A DNA stretch of 10,176 nt from GCA-002694895 sp964436345 (GTDB lineage: Bacteria; Chloroflexota; Dehalococcoidia; Lucifugimonadales; GCA-002694895): contig CAYTCC010000051.1 of NCBI GenBank assembly GCA_964436345.1, positions 1 through 10,176 of the forward strand, read 5' to 3'. This document shows positions 1 through 6,348 of this stretch, in pieces. Below the pieces are notes generated by a model that was given only the letters and a program-made list of their open reading frames with translations, made no database searches and was not told the origin of the DNA. Numbering within the stretch: the stretch's first letter is position 1; the number at the start of each line of letters is the position of its first letter. Position numbers and translations under genes: made by a program.

Positions 1-885
1 ATAATAATCATCAACAACATTTGCTTCCTTTTTATCATTAGGTTTAATTGCGAATTGGACATTACATCCTCCTTCGACTCCTAAATATCTGATTATTTTT
101 AAACTTGACGTCCTTAATAATTGATACTCTTTATCTGTTAATGTCTGACTAGGAGCAACGACTATACTATCACCTGTATGAACTCCCATAGGGTCTATAT
201 TTTCCATATTACATACGGTAATACAATTATCTTTTGAATCTCGCATAACTTCAAATTCAAGCTCTTTCCACCCAATCAAAGATTTTTCAATTAAAATTTG
301 ATTAATTGGGCTATATTTAATCCCTGATTCTGCAATCTTTTCCAATTCTTCTAATGTATGTGCCATACCGCCACCTGTTCCCCCAAGCGTAAAAGCAGGT
401 CTTACCACTACCGGTAATCCAATTGAAATTGCAATTCCCTTTGATTCTTGCACCGAATTAGCTACAGCACTTTCAGGAACTGGTTCACCTATTTCTTTCA
501 TCAACTTCTTAAATCCCTCTCTGTCCTCAGATTTTTCTATTGTTTCAATAGGAGAGCCTAATAATTTTATATCATATTTTTCAAATATTCCTGCGTGATG
601 TAAATCCATCGCTAAATTTAAACCAGTCTGCCCACCCAAAGTAGGGAGAATAGCATCAGGTTTTTGTATTTGAATTATTTTTTCTATTGATTCAACTGTC
701 ATAGGTTCTATATAAACAACATCAGCAACATCCATATCAGTCATGATTGTTGCAGGATTTGAATTTAACAATATAGTTGTAATACCTTCTTCTTTAAGAG
801 ATCTGCAAGCTTGGGTGCCAGCATAATCAAATTCTGCTGCTTGGCCTATAACAATGGGGCCTGAGCCTAGTATTAAAACTTTCAA
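1..885 (-). CDS. carB: Carbamoyl-phosphate synthase large subunit, N-terminal part (runs off left edge)
   Basis: Only the first 295 residues are in the window and the frame is open to the edge. CarB makes carbamoyl phosphate from bicarbonate, ammonia delivered by CarA and two ATP, in the cytoplasm. The N-terminus begins KVLILGSGPIVIGQ, then AAEFDYAGTQ (16-25), LNSNPATIMTD (40-50) and PTLGGQTGLNLAMDL (81-95), the biotin-carboxylase-like preATP-grasp domain. The ATP-grasp domain follows with RPAFTLGGTGGG (162-173), the nucleotide-binding glycine-rich loop, GWKELEFEVMRD (205-216) and ENIDPMGVHTGDSI (228-241). The start is TTG at 885-883, four bases overlapping the carA stop (TTGA). AGGA lies seven bases upstream and no in-frame ATG is near, so TTG is preferred. 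The usual ten or so extra N-terminal residues of many CarB proteins are missing. It is the last visible gene of the pyr operon. Confidence 0.96.
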   Translation of the reverse strand, partial: MKVLILGSGPIVIGQAAEFDYAGTQACRSLKEEGITTILLNSNPATIMTDMDVADVVYIEPMTVESIEKIIQIQKPDAILPTLGGQTGLNLAMDLHHAGIFEKYDIKLLGSPIETIEKSEDREGFKKLMKEIGEPVPESAVANSVQESKGIAISIGLPVVVRPAFTLGGTGGGMAHTLEELEKIAESGIKYSPINQILIEKSLIGWKELEFEVMRDSKDNCITVCNMENIDPMGVHTGDSIVVAPSQTLTDKEYQLLRTSSLKIIRYLGVEGGCNVQFAIKPNDKKEANVVDDYY

Positions 886-1985
886 ATAATTTTCCTTTTT
901 ACACTCATCATATTTATAAATTCATCAAAAAGATATTCATTATCTTGTGGACCAGGAGATGCTTCAGAATGATATTGAATACCCATAATAGGTAATTTTT
1001 TATGTTTTATTCCAGAAACAGTATTATCATTTAAATTAATATGCGTAATTTCAATATTTGGATTAATACTTTCCGAAGATACTGCATATCCATGATTTTG
1101 AGCAGTAATATATACTTTGTCATTTACTATATCCTTCACAGGCTGATTTCCGCCACGGTGTCCAAATTTAAGTTTATATGTTTCGGAATCAAAAGCTCTG
1201 GCTATTATTTGATGACCTAAACAAATACCAAATATAGGATAATTATTTAAAATCAATTTTACTTTTTCAACTAAAAAATCCATATTCTTCGGATCGCCTG
1301 GGCCTGGTGATATCAATATTCCATTAGGAGAAAAAATTTTCAAATCATCTACAGTAAAATCTGGTGAGAATACTTTGATTTGGCATCCACGTTTATATAA
1401 TAATTTCAGAATATTTTCTTTTACTCCACAATCTATAACAGCAACTTTGTATTTTTGATTAATATTTAGATTTTTACCATACTTTTCATTTAAATCTTTT
1501 CTATTACTAATTCCTTTTGCTAAATCAAGGGAATCATAATTAGGAATTGATTCCAAATATTCAATTCCTTTAGAAGGATCATTTTCTCTTACAATCAATC
1601 CATTCATAACACCTTTAGATCTAATTTTTCTCACTACAGCTCTAGTATCAATCTCAGATATTCCCATAATTTCATATTGTTTTAAAAATTGGTCTAAAGT
1701 TCTTTTAGAACTTATATGACTAGGAAAGTCTTCATTCTTTCTGACAACGTAGCCAGAAACTTGAATTTCATCTGATTCATTACTTTCATCATTTATTCCA
1801 TAATTACCAATTAAAGGATAAGTCTGAATAACAATTTGTCCTTTATAAGAAGGATCAGTCAATATTTCTTGATACCCAGTCATAGAAGTATTGAATACCA
1901 CTTCACCAAAAACTAAATTACCATATCCAAATATATATCCCGGATAATAAGTTTTGTCAGATAAAATCAAATATCCTTTATCCAT
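882..1985 (-). CDS. carA: Carbamoyl-phosphate synthase small (glutaminase) subunit
   Basis: CarA hydrolyses glutamine and channels ammonia to CarB. The 367-residue length from the chosen start is normal. The N-terminal CPSase small-chain domain opens MDKGYLILSD and contains GEVVFNTSMTGYQEILTDPSY (about 27-47) and GISEIDTRAVVRKIR (108-122). The C-terminal class I glutamine amidotransferase domain has ISPGPGDP (225-232), the nucleophile Cys255 in GICLGHQ, and the His339/Glu341 pair in QYHSEASPGP, so the catalytic triad is intact. The frame stays open upstream to an ATG at 2021, but that would add 12 unconserved residues and a 44-base overlap with pyrC. The ATG at 1985 has AAGGGA five bases upstream and matches the family N-terminus, leaving an 8-base overlap with the pyrC stop. 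Its own stop overlaps the carB TTG, so subunit synthesis is probably coupled. Confidence 0.97.
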   Translation of the reverse strand: MDKGYLILSDKTYYPGYIFGYGNLVFGEVVFNTSMTGYQEILTDPSYKGQIVIQTYPLIGNYGINDESNESDEIQVSGYVVRKNEDFPSHISSKRTLDQFLKQYEIMGISEIDTRAVVRKIRSKGVMNGLIVRENDPSKGIEYLESIPNYDSLDLAKGISNRKDLNEKYGKNLNINQKYKVAVIDCGVKENILKLLYKRGCQIKVFSPDFTVDDLKIFSPNGILISPGPGDPKNMDFLVEKVKLILNNYPIFGICLGHQIIARAFDSETYKLKFGHRGGNQPVKDIVNDKVYITAQNHGYAVSSESINPNIEITHINLNDNTVSGIKHKKLPIMGIQYHSEASPGPQDNEYLFDEFINMMSVKRKII

Positions 1986-3315
1986 TATGTCCCTTATCAT
2001 CAAAGTAAACAATTTCTCCATCTACAAAGGTTTGCAAAATCTTCCCTTTAAATTTAGTACCTTGCAACGGGCTGTTTTTGCCTAAAGACACAAAATTTGA
2101 AATATCAACTTTCCACTCTTTATTCAAATCAATAATTACTATATCTGCAGGATAACCTTTAGTTAATTTACCTAGTTTTTTCCCTAGAAATTCAGCAGGA
2201 TTTGAAGTTAAACATTTTAATAATTTTTCTAACTTTATATCTTTTGAATAAAATAATTGCAAAACTGATCCTAATGTAGTCTCAAAATTACTTATACCAA
2301 AAGCGGCTTGATTAAAAGTAGTCATTTTGTCTTCATAACCATGAGGAGCGTGATCCGTAGCTATAATTGAAATTAAATCATTATTAATTCCTTCTATTAA
2401 AGATTGAATATCAGATTTGGTTCTTAAAGGAGGAAATACTTTTGCAAAAGTATTATAAGCATTCTCAGAAATTTGTTCTCTGTTTTGATCATCAGGACCA
2501 AGAATAAAATCTTCTGTTATTGTGAGATGGTGAGGTGTAACTTCTGCAGAATAATTAATTCCTCTTTCTTTTGCAATTTTAAGCACATCTACCGATTGAG
2601 CTGCACTTATATGGCAAGCATGGTATAAACCACCAGTTAATTCAGTTAAAAAAATATCTCTTGAAAGCATAGATGCTTCAGCAGCATTAGGTATCCCACT
2701 ACAGCCTAATCTTTGAGCTAAAAACCCATCATTCATCACTCCTTCTGCACGATAATTAATGCCTCTGTCATCACAATGATTCATTATAGGGCGAGAAACC
2801 ATTTTAGAATACTCTAGCGACATCCTCATAATATTAGAATCATGAATAGGTTCTCCATCATCACTAAAACCTACAACACCTGAATCTGCCAAAGCCTGCA
2901 TCTCTACTATTTCTTTACCTTTTCTATTTATAGTAACAGCGCCAATTGGATGTACTTTTATAATAGAGCGTTGTTTACATAAATCTTGAAAATAATCTAT
3001 TGAATCTTTAGAATCTAAAGCTGGAATAGTTGTGGGCATAGCACAAATAGTAGTAAAACCACCTTTTGAAGCAGCTCTAGTACCTGAAGCTATAGTTTCT
3101 TTATACTCATAACCTGGTTCTCTTAAATGAGAATGTATATCAATAAAACCTGGACTGACTATATAATTGCTAGCATCTATTATTTCTATATCTGCATCTG
3201 ATATATCTATATTACCCACATCTTGAATTACACCATCTATAATTAAAACGTCTTGTTGTTTTATCTTGCCAGATATTCCGTCAAAAACTTTTCCATTCTT
3301 AATTATTTTTTTCAT
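1978..3315 (-). CDS. pyrC: Dihydroorotase, class I zinc enzyme
   Basis: PyrC cyclises N-carbamoyl-L-aspartate to dihydroorotate, the third pyrimidine step. The 445 residues match class I dihydroorotases of Gram-positive type, not the shorter E. coli class II type. An N-terminal strand segment (KNGKVFDG) precedes the amidohydrolase barrel. Metal-site residues are all visible: His61 and His63 in DIHSHLREPGYEYKE, Asp152/153 in GFSDDGEP, His180 in NHCDD, His235 in ACHIS, and catalytic Asp321 in ATDHAPH. The substrate-binding arginine (Arg65) and the loop EVTPHHL (258-264) are also present. The C-terminal GYPADIVIIDL segment is the usual beta-sandwich closure. It starts 12 bases after the pyrB stop, with GGAG five bases before ATG. 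The end overlaps carA by 8 bases. Nothing suggests a non-catalytic pseudo-DHOase. Confidence 0.97.
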   Translation of the reverse strand: MKKIIKNGKVFDGISGKIKQQDVLIIDGVIQDVGNIDISDADIEIIDASNYIVSPGFIDIHSHLREPGYEYKETIASGTRAASKGGFTTICAMPTTIPALDSKDSIDYFQDLCKQRSIIKVHPIGAVTINRKGKEIVEMQALADSGVVGFSDDGEPIHDSNIMRMSLEYSKMVSRPIMNHCDDRGINYRAEGVMNDGFLAQRLGCSGIPNAAEASMLSRDIFLTELTGGLYHACHISAAQSVDVLKIAKERGINYSAEVTPHHLTITEDFILGPDDQNREQISENAYNTFAKVFPPLRTKSDIQSLIEGINNDLISIIATDHAPHGYEDKMTTFNQAAFGISNFETTLGSVLQLFYSKDIKLEKLLKCLTSNPAEFLGKKLGKLTKGYPADIVIIDLNKEWKVDISNFVSLGKNSPLQGTKFKGKILQTFVDGEIVYFDDKGHNG

Positions 3316-3327
3316 TTACACTCCATA

Positions 3328-4128
3328 TCAAATAGAATCCAAAGTATGTTCGCCTATTAATATAATTAACAAAGCCATTCTAATTGCCACACTATTCATA
3401 ACCTGCTGATTAATTAAAGATCTGTCTGATTCACTTACATACCCATCAATTTCAACNNNNNNNNNNNNNNNNNNNNNNNNNNNNNNNNNNNNNNNNNNNN
3501 NNNNNNNNNNNNNNNNNNNNNNNNNNNNNNNNNNNNNNNNNNNNNNNNNNNNNNNNGAACAAAAAGTAACTTTAGCACCCATGGTACTAAATCCCAAAAC
3601 AGCAGATCTTGACACTCTGCTATGGATATTGTCTCCTAAAATCGTAAGGTTTAATCCTTCAATTTCTCCAATTGATTTATATATTGTATAAAGATCAATA
3701 AGTGTTTGAGTAGGATGTGCATGAGATCCATCTCCAGCATTAATGACTGGTATCTGAATATTTCTAGATACAAAGTATGGGGCTCCAGAATCAGAATGTC
3801 TTATGATCAGAATATCTGCTCCAATAGATTCTAAAGTTTGAACAGTGTTTATAAATGACTCACCTTTCTCGTCGCTGCTACCACTTGAAGAAACATTAAT
3901 AACATCAGCAGATAAAATTTTACCTGCATTTTCGAAAGACACTCTTGTCCTAGTGCTTGGTTCTGAGAAATAATTAATAACTGTTTTCCCACGTAATACT
4001 GGAACTTTTTTAACAGGGCCATTTAAAATTGAAGATAATTTTTCTGCAAATTCAAAAATATATAAAATATCATTTTTAGACAATTGATCTATATCAAGTA
4101 AATTATTTAGTTTGTTATCAGCTATCAT
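3328..4128 (-). CDS. pyrB: Aspartate carbamoyltransferase catalytic subunit, interrupted by an assembly gap
   Basis: PyrB condenses carbamoyl phosphate with aspartate. The carbamoyl-phosphate domain is intact: SEPSTRTRVSFE (55-66, with the STRTR phosphate loop), DEKGES (86-91, Lys88 entering the neighbouring active site), IIRHSDSG (108-115) and HPTQTLIDL (138-146). The aspartate domain starts with GDNIHSRVSRS and GAKVTFC, then 100 Ns interrupt it. The frame resumes with VEIDGYVSESDRS and the terminal helix. Residues expected in the gap include the LRxQ-type segment and the HPGPxNRG loop just before VEI. Read literally the protein would be 266 residues, against about 300-310 for the family, so the gap is undersized and the gene is probably whole in the organism. 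The ATG overlaps the pyrR stop (ATGA). No regulatory pyrI is seen. Confidence 0.95.
   Translation of the reverse strand: MIADNKLNNLLDIDQLSKNDILYIFEFAEKLSSILNGPVKKVPVLRGKTVINYFSEPSTRTRVSFENAGKILSADVINVSSSGSSDEKGESFINTVQTLESIGADILIIRHSDSGAPYFVSRNIQIPVINAGDGSHAHPTQTLIDLYTIYKSIGEIEGLNLTILGDNIHSRVSRSAVLGFSTMGAKVTFCXXXXXXXXXXXXXXXXXXXXXXXXXXXXXXXXXXVEIDGYVSESDRSLINQQVMNSVAIRMALLIILIGEHTLDSI
3457..3556. other. Assembly gap of 100 Ns inside pyrB
   Basis: Exactly 100 undetermined bases, the conventional filler for a scaffold gap of unknown size. The flanking pyrB frame happens to stay in phase across 100 bases (572 + 100 + 129 = 801), but this is coincidental if the length is arbitrary. By comparison with B. 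subtilis PyrB from memory, about 75 residues normally separate GAKVTF from VEI, so roughly 225 bases are expected here. Coordinates to the right of the gap are therefore probably shifted from their true values by about 120 bases. Confidence 0.97.
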
Positions 4129-4646
4129 GATATTTCCACTCCATCTTTTCCATCAATTTCGGCAATTAATACATTTACTTTTTCATTTCTGGATGTAGGA
4201 ATATTCTTACCAACATAATCAGGAGATATAGGTAATTCTCTATGCCCTCTATCAACCAAAACAGACAATTGAATACTTGAAGGCCTGCCATAATCCATTA
4301 AAGCATCCATTGCGGCTCTAACACTTCTGCCAGTGAAAAGTACATCATCAATTAAAATGACATTAGAATTATTAATATTTAAATCAATAATTGTTGGACT
4401 TATATCAGTTTTAATTTTTACATCAGTATCATCTCTGTAAAAGGAAACATCTAATTGAGCTGTAGGTATTTTAATACCTTCAATATTTTCAATAAATCCT
4501 GATATTCTTTCAGCCAAAGGCACTCCTCTGGTATGCATTCCTATCAAAATCAATTTATCTGGCCCAGAATTTCTCTCTAATATTTCATGAGAAATTCTTT
4601 TTAGCATCCTAGAAAAATCATTAGAATCTATTATCAATTTAGCCAT
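4125..4646 (-). CDS. pyrR: PyrR: pyr mRNA-binding regulator / uracil phosphoribosyltransferase
   Basis: PyrR binds pyr leader RNA when UMP is high and usually also has uracil phosphoribosyltransferase activity. The length of 173 residues fits the family. Landmarks are KRISHEILERN (16-26), LIGMHTRGVPLA (34-45), DVSFYRDD (66-73), the PRPP loop VILIDDVLFTGRSVR (96-110), and the signature RPSSIQLSVLVDRGHRELPI (121-140) followed by YVGKNIPTS, a segment typical of PyrR rather than other phosphoribosyltransferases. The ATG at 4646 has no Shine-Dalgarno: the nearest GGA is 14 bases away. It lies two bases after the stop of an 18-codon leader ORF, so translation probably depends on reinitiation. Its own stop overlaps the pyrB ATG. 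Being first in the operon and preceded by a PyrR-type RNA hairpin, it is likely autoregulated. Confidence 0.97.
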   Translation of the reverse strand: MAKLIIDSNDFSRMLKRISHEILERNSGPDKLILIGMHTRGVPLAERISGFIENIEGIKIPTAQLDVSFYRDDTDVKIKTDISPTIIDLNINNSNVILIDDVLFTGRSVRAAMDALMDYGRPSSIQLSVLVDRGHRELPISPDYVGKNIPTSRNEKVNVLIAEIDGKDGVEIS

Positions 4647-4648
4647 AG

Positions 4649-4705
4649 TTAAAAGAGAAATCCAATAATAGATGGATGGAAATTTCGCAAGTGAAATTTC
4701 ATCAT
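4649..4705 (-). CDS. Putative 18-residue pyr leader peptide
   Basis: A short ORF reads MMKFHLRNFHPSIIGFLF and ends in TAA at 4651-4649, two bases before the pyrR ATG. It owns the best ribosome site in the region: AAGGAG at 4718-4713, seven bases before the first of two adjacent ATGs. It is out of frame with pyrR, so it is not an N-terminal extension. The arrangement suggests that ribosomes load here and reinitiate at pyrR. The peptide shows no recognised motif; its role is probably the act of translation rather than the product. The reading frame could be chance in so short a stretch, but the strong ribosome site plus the exact abutment with pyrR make chance less likely. Confidence 0.6.
   Translation of the reverse strand: MMKFHLRNFHPSIIGFLF
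4651..4700 (-). promoter_or_regulatory. Secondary hairpins inside the pyr leader ORF
   Basis: GAAATTTC occurs at 4700-4693 and 4686-4679 and can pair with itself (8 bp, loop ACUUGC); the stem starts in the second leader ATG. The second arm plus C4678 can instead pair with GGATTTC (4663-4657) with a two-base bulge, and a 5-bp ATCCA/TGGAT stem (4677-4673 with 4664-4660) is followed by the T-rich run TTCTCTTTT (4659-4651). This resembles competing attenuator hairpins, but the stems are short and AT-rich, so the call is tentative. Confidence 0.3.
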
Positions 4706-4712
4706 ATTATAT

Positions 4713-4745
4713 CTCCTTATTGATATCACTGTATCAACTTAAAGG
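4713..4745 (-). promoter_or_regulatory. Candidate PyrR-binding loop sequestering the first ribosome-binding site
   Basis: Read on the minus strand, TTGATA (4737-4732) and TATCAA (4725-4720) form a 6-bp stem, plus a G4738-U4719 wobble, closing a hexaloop CAGUGA (4731-4726). The loop matches the PyrR-binding consensus CNGNGA. Below it sits a three-base 5'-side bulge UAA (4741-4739), and then a lower stem pairs CCUU (4745-4742) with AAGG (4718-4715). That AAGG is the core of the Shine-Dalgarno AAGGAG (4718-4713). Lower stem, 5' internal bulge, upper stem and hexaloop reproduce the known PyrR site layout; the upper-stem bases differ from the ARUC/GGYU consensus but keep pairing. No classical antiterminator/terminator pair of the Bacillus kind is evident, so translational repression of the mycobacterial type is inferred. 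Confidence 0.7.
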
Positions 4746-4761
4746 TTAATAAACTAGAAAT

Positions 4762-4790
4762 AGTATATATTGATTTAATAACAATTACAA
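4762..4790 (-). promoter_or_regulatory. Candidate sigma-70-type promoter of the pyr operon
   Basis: On the minus strand TTGTAA (4790-4785) is separated by exactly 17 bases from TATACT (4767-4762), matching 4 of 6 and 5 of 6 consensus positions. Transcription would begin near 4755, which places the PyrR-type hairpin about ten bases into the transcript and gives a leader of about 110 bases before pyrR. AT-rich DNA yields chance matches, but the spacing and the position relative to the RNA element support it. Confidence 0.5.
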
Positions 4791-4809
4791 ATAATCATTA
4801 AATCATATA

Positions 4810-4829
4810 AAATAAATAAATAAATAAAT
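4810..4829. repeat. (AAAT)5 tetranucleotide tract before ald
   Basis: Five perfect AAAT units end nine bases before the ald ATG, in the space where a Shine-Dalgarno would normally be. Short tandem repeats here can change the promoter-to-start spacing by slipped-strand mispairing, but the tract may only reflect base composition. No convincing ald promoter was identified; a TATAAA at 4806-4811 is a weak -10 candidate. Confidence 0.8.
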
Positions 4830-4838
4830 ATTAAATTA

Positions 4839-5951
4839 ATGATTATTGGCGTTCCAAAAGAAATTAAAAATAATGAAAATAGAGTGGCTATTATTCCTAA
4901 AAATGCATCTATTTTATCTAAGCAAAATCATCATATATTAATTGAATCAAATGCAGGTATCGGTGCGGGGTATACTGATAAAGAATATTTAAATTCTGGC
5001 TGTAAAATAACTTCAAACGCTGAAGAAATATATGAAAATGCAGAATTAATAACTAAAGTAAAAGAACCTCTTAAATCAGAATATAAATATTTACATAAAA
5101 AACCCATACTATTCACTTTTCTACACCTAGCTGCCAACAAAAGCCTTTCAATGAATTTACTAAAATCCAAGATGACTTCTATTGCTTATGAAGCTGTTTC
5201 AAAAGATGGGAAAACTTTTCCATTATTAAAACCCATGTCAGAAATTGCAGGTAAACTTGCTCCTCAAATAGCTGCAAATTTCTTACAAAAACAATATGGT
5301 GGCCCAGGTTTATTAATAGGAGGAACTAGTAATATAAAACCATTAAATATCTCTATAATTGGTGCTGGAATAGTAGGATATAATGCTGCAATCATCTCTA
5401 ATGGCATGGGTGCAAATGTAACTGTGTTTGATATAGACAAAGAAAAACTATTGAATATAGAAGATTTTGATAAAAAAATTAAAACTCAATTTTCCTCACA
5501 AGAAAACTTGAAAAAACATCTCCCATCATCACACATTATAATCAATGGGGTATATATTCCAGGTTCTCAAACACCAAAAGTTATTAATAAAAGTATACAA
5601 AAATTAATTAAAAAAAATACATTAATTATAGATGTCGCAATTGACCAGGGTGGTGGAGTAGAAAATTTAAATCCAACTTCACATGATGACCCTATTGTAA
5701 AATTAAACGATTTCTATGGTTATGCTGTACCTAACATGCCAGGAATTGTACCTAAAACAGCTAGCCAATCCCTCAATGAAGCTACTCATAAATATATCGA
5801 ACTAATAGCAAATCATGGTATTGAATCATGTTTAATTAATAACAAAGAAATATATAACGCTGTAAATACTTATAAAGGAAAATTAACATCAAAGCCTGTA
5901 TCTGAATCATTAAATTTGAATTATAGTTCCTTAAACAAAATAATTTCATAA
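4839..5951 (+). CDS. ald: Alanine dehydrogenase
   Basis: Ald catalyses reversible NAD-linked deamination of L-alanine to pyruvate and ammonia in the cytoplasm. The 370 residues cover the whole family, beginning MIIGVPKEIKNNENRVA. Known active-site residues are conserved: Arg15 (NENRVA), Lys75 (KVKEP), His96 (LHLAA) and Asp269 (DVAIDQGG). The NAD-binding Rossmann loop is IIGAGIVGYNAA (173-184), with the acidic Asp198 after the second strand favouring NAD over NADP. PLLKPMSEIAGK (128-139) and YAVPNMPGIVPKTAS (295-309) are further family blocks. It is distinguished from NAD(P) transhydrogenase alpha by length and the C-terminal sequence. No Shine-Dalgarno precedes the ATG; instead there is an AT-only stretch with an (AAAT)5 tract. 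It is divergent from the pyr operon and starts a three-gene plus-strand cluster. Confidence 0.95.
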   Translation: MIIGVPKEIKNNENRVAIIPKNASILSKQNHHILIESNAGIGAGYTDKEYLNSGCKITSNAEEIYENAELITKVKEPLKSEYKYLHKKPILFTFLHLAANKSLSMNLLKSKMTSIAYEAVSKDGKTFPLLKPMSEIAGKLAPQIAANFLQKQYGGPGLLIGGTSNIKPLNISIIGAGIVGYNAAIISNGMGANVTVFDIDKEKLLNIEDFDKKIKTQFSSQENLKKHLPSSHIIINGVYIPGSQTPKVINKSIQKLIKKNTLIIDVAIDQGGGVENLNPTSHDDPIVKLNDFYGYAVPNMPGIVPKTASQSLNEATHKYIELIANHGIESCLINNKEIYNAVNTYKGKLTSKPVSESLNLNYSSLNKIIS

Positions 5952-5958
5952 AAATAAT

Positions 5959-6348
5959 ATGAATATCACTAAAGAAGCAATAGAAATATTAGAAGGGGAA
6001 AATTTTGCTAGCTTAGCTACAGTTAATATCGACGGATCACCTCAAGTATCAGTAGTTTGGATTGATTACAAAGATAATCATATATTAATAAATACAGCAA
6101 AAGATAGAATTAAAACTAATAATATGGAACGAGATCCAAGAGTGTCTATTTCAGTAACAGATGCAAAAAATCCATATTATCAAATAACATTTAAAGGGAT
6201 AGTTAAAAATATATCTGAATCTAACGCCGATGAACATATTCACTCTTTAGCAAAAAAGTATCTCAATCAAGACAAATATCCTATTTCAAATAAGGAAACT
6301 AGAGTAATAGTAAGTATTAAACCAATGACATTTTACGTCATGAAATGA
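5959..6348 (+). CDS. PPOX-class (pyridoxamine oxidase-like) FMN/F420 split-barrel protein
   Basis: This 129-residue protein matches the small Rv1155-like PPOX family (TIGR03618-type), split beta-barrels that bind FMN or the deazaflavin F420 and usually work as dimers. Visible blocks are FASLATVNIDGSPQVSVVW (16-34), the first barrel strands; HILINTAKDRIKTNNMERDP (41-60), the phosphate-contacting Lys/Arg/Asn segment; RVSISVTD; and the closing strand VIVSIKPMTFYVM (116-128). No signal peptide or membrane segment is seen. The substrate cannot be read from sequence; whether F420 or FMN is used is not decided here. It starts seven bases after ald with no Shine-Dalgarno, and its TGA overlaps the ATG of the following epimerase gene, suggesting one transcript. 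Confidence 0.85.
   Translation: MNITKEAIEILEGENFASLATVNIDGSPQVSVVWIDYKDNHILINTAKDRIKTNNMERDPRVSISVTDAKNPYYQITFKGIVKNISESNADEHIHSLAKKYLNQDKYPISNKETRVIVSIKPMTFYVMK

Noticed and set aside
1986..2021. Upstream start for carA adding 12 residues
   Set aside because: The extra residues are not part of the family N-terminus, would overlap pyrC by 44 bases, and the ATG at 1985 has its own AAGGGA.
4647..4760. Bacillus-type PyrR attenuator with a strong terminator
   Set aside because: No GC-rich terminator hairpin followed by a clean T-run lies before pyrR; the only candidate stem is 5 bp.
4931..5170. 79-codon minus-strand ORF within ald
   Set aside because: It lies antisense to a strongly conserved enzyme, has no recognisable family and looks like a shadow frame.
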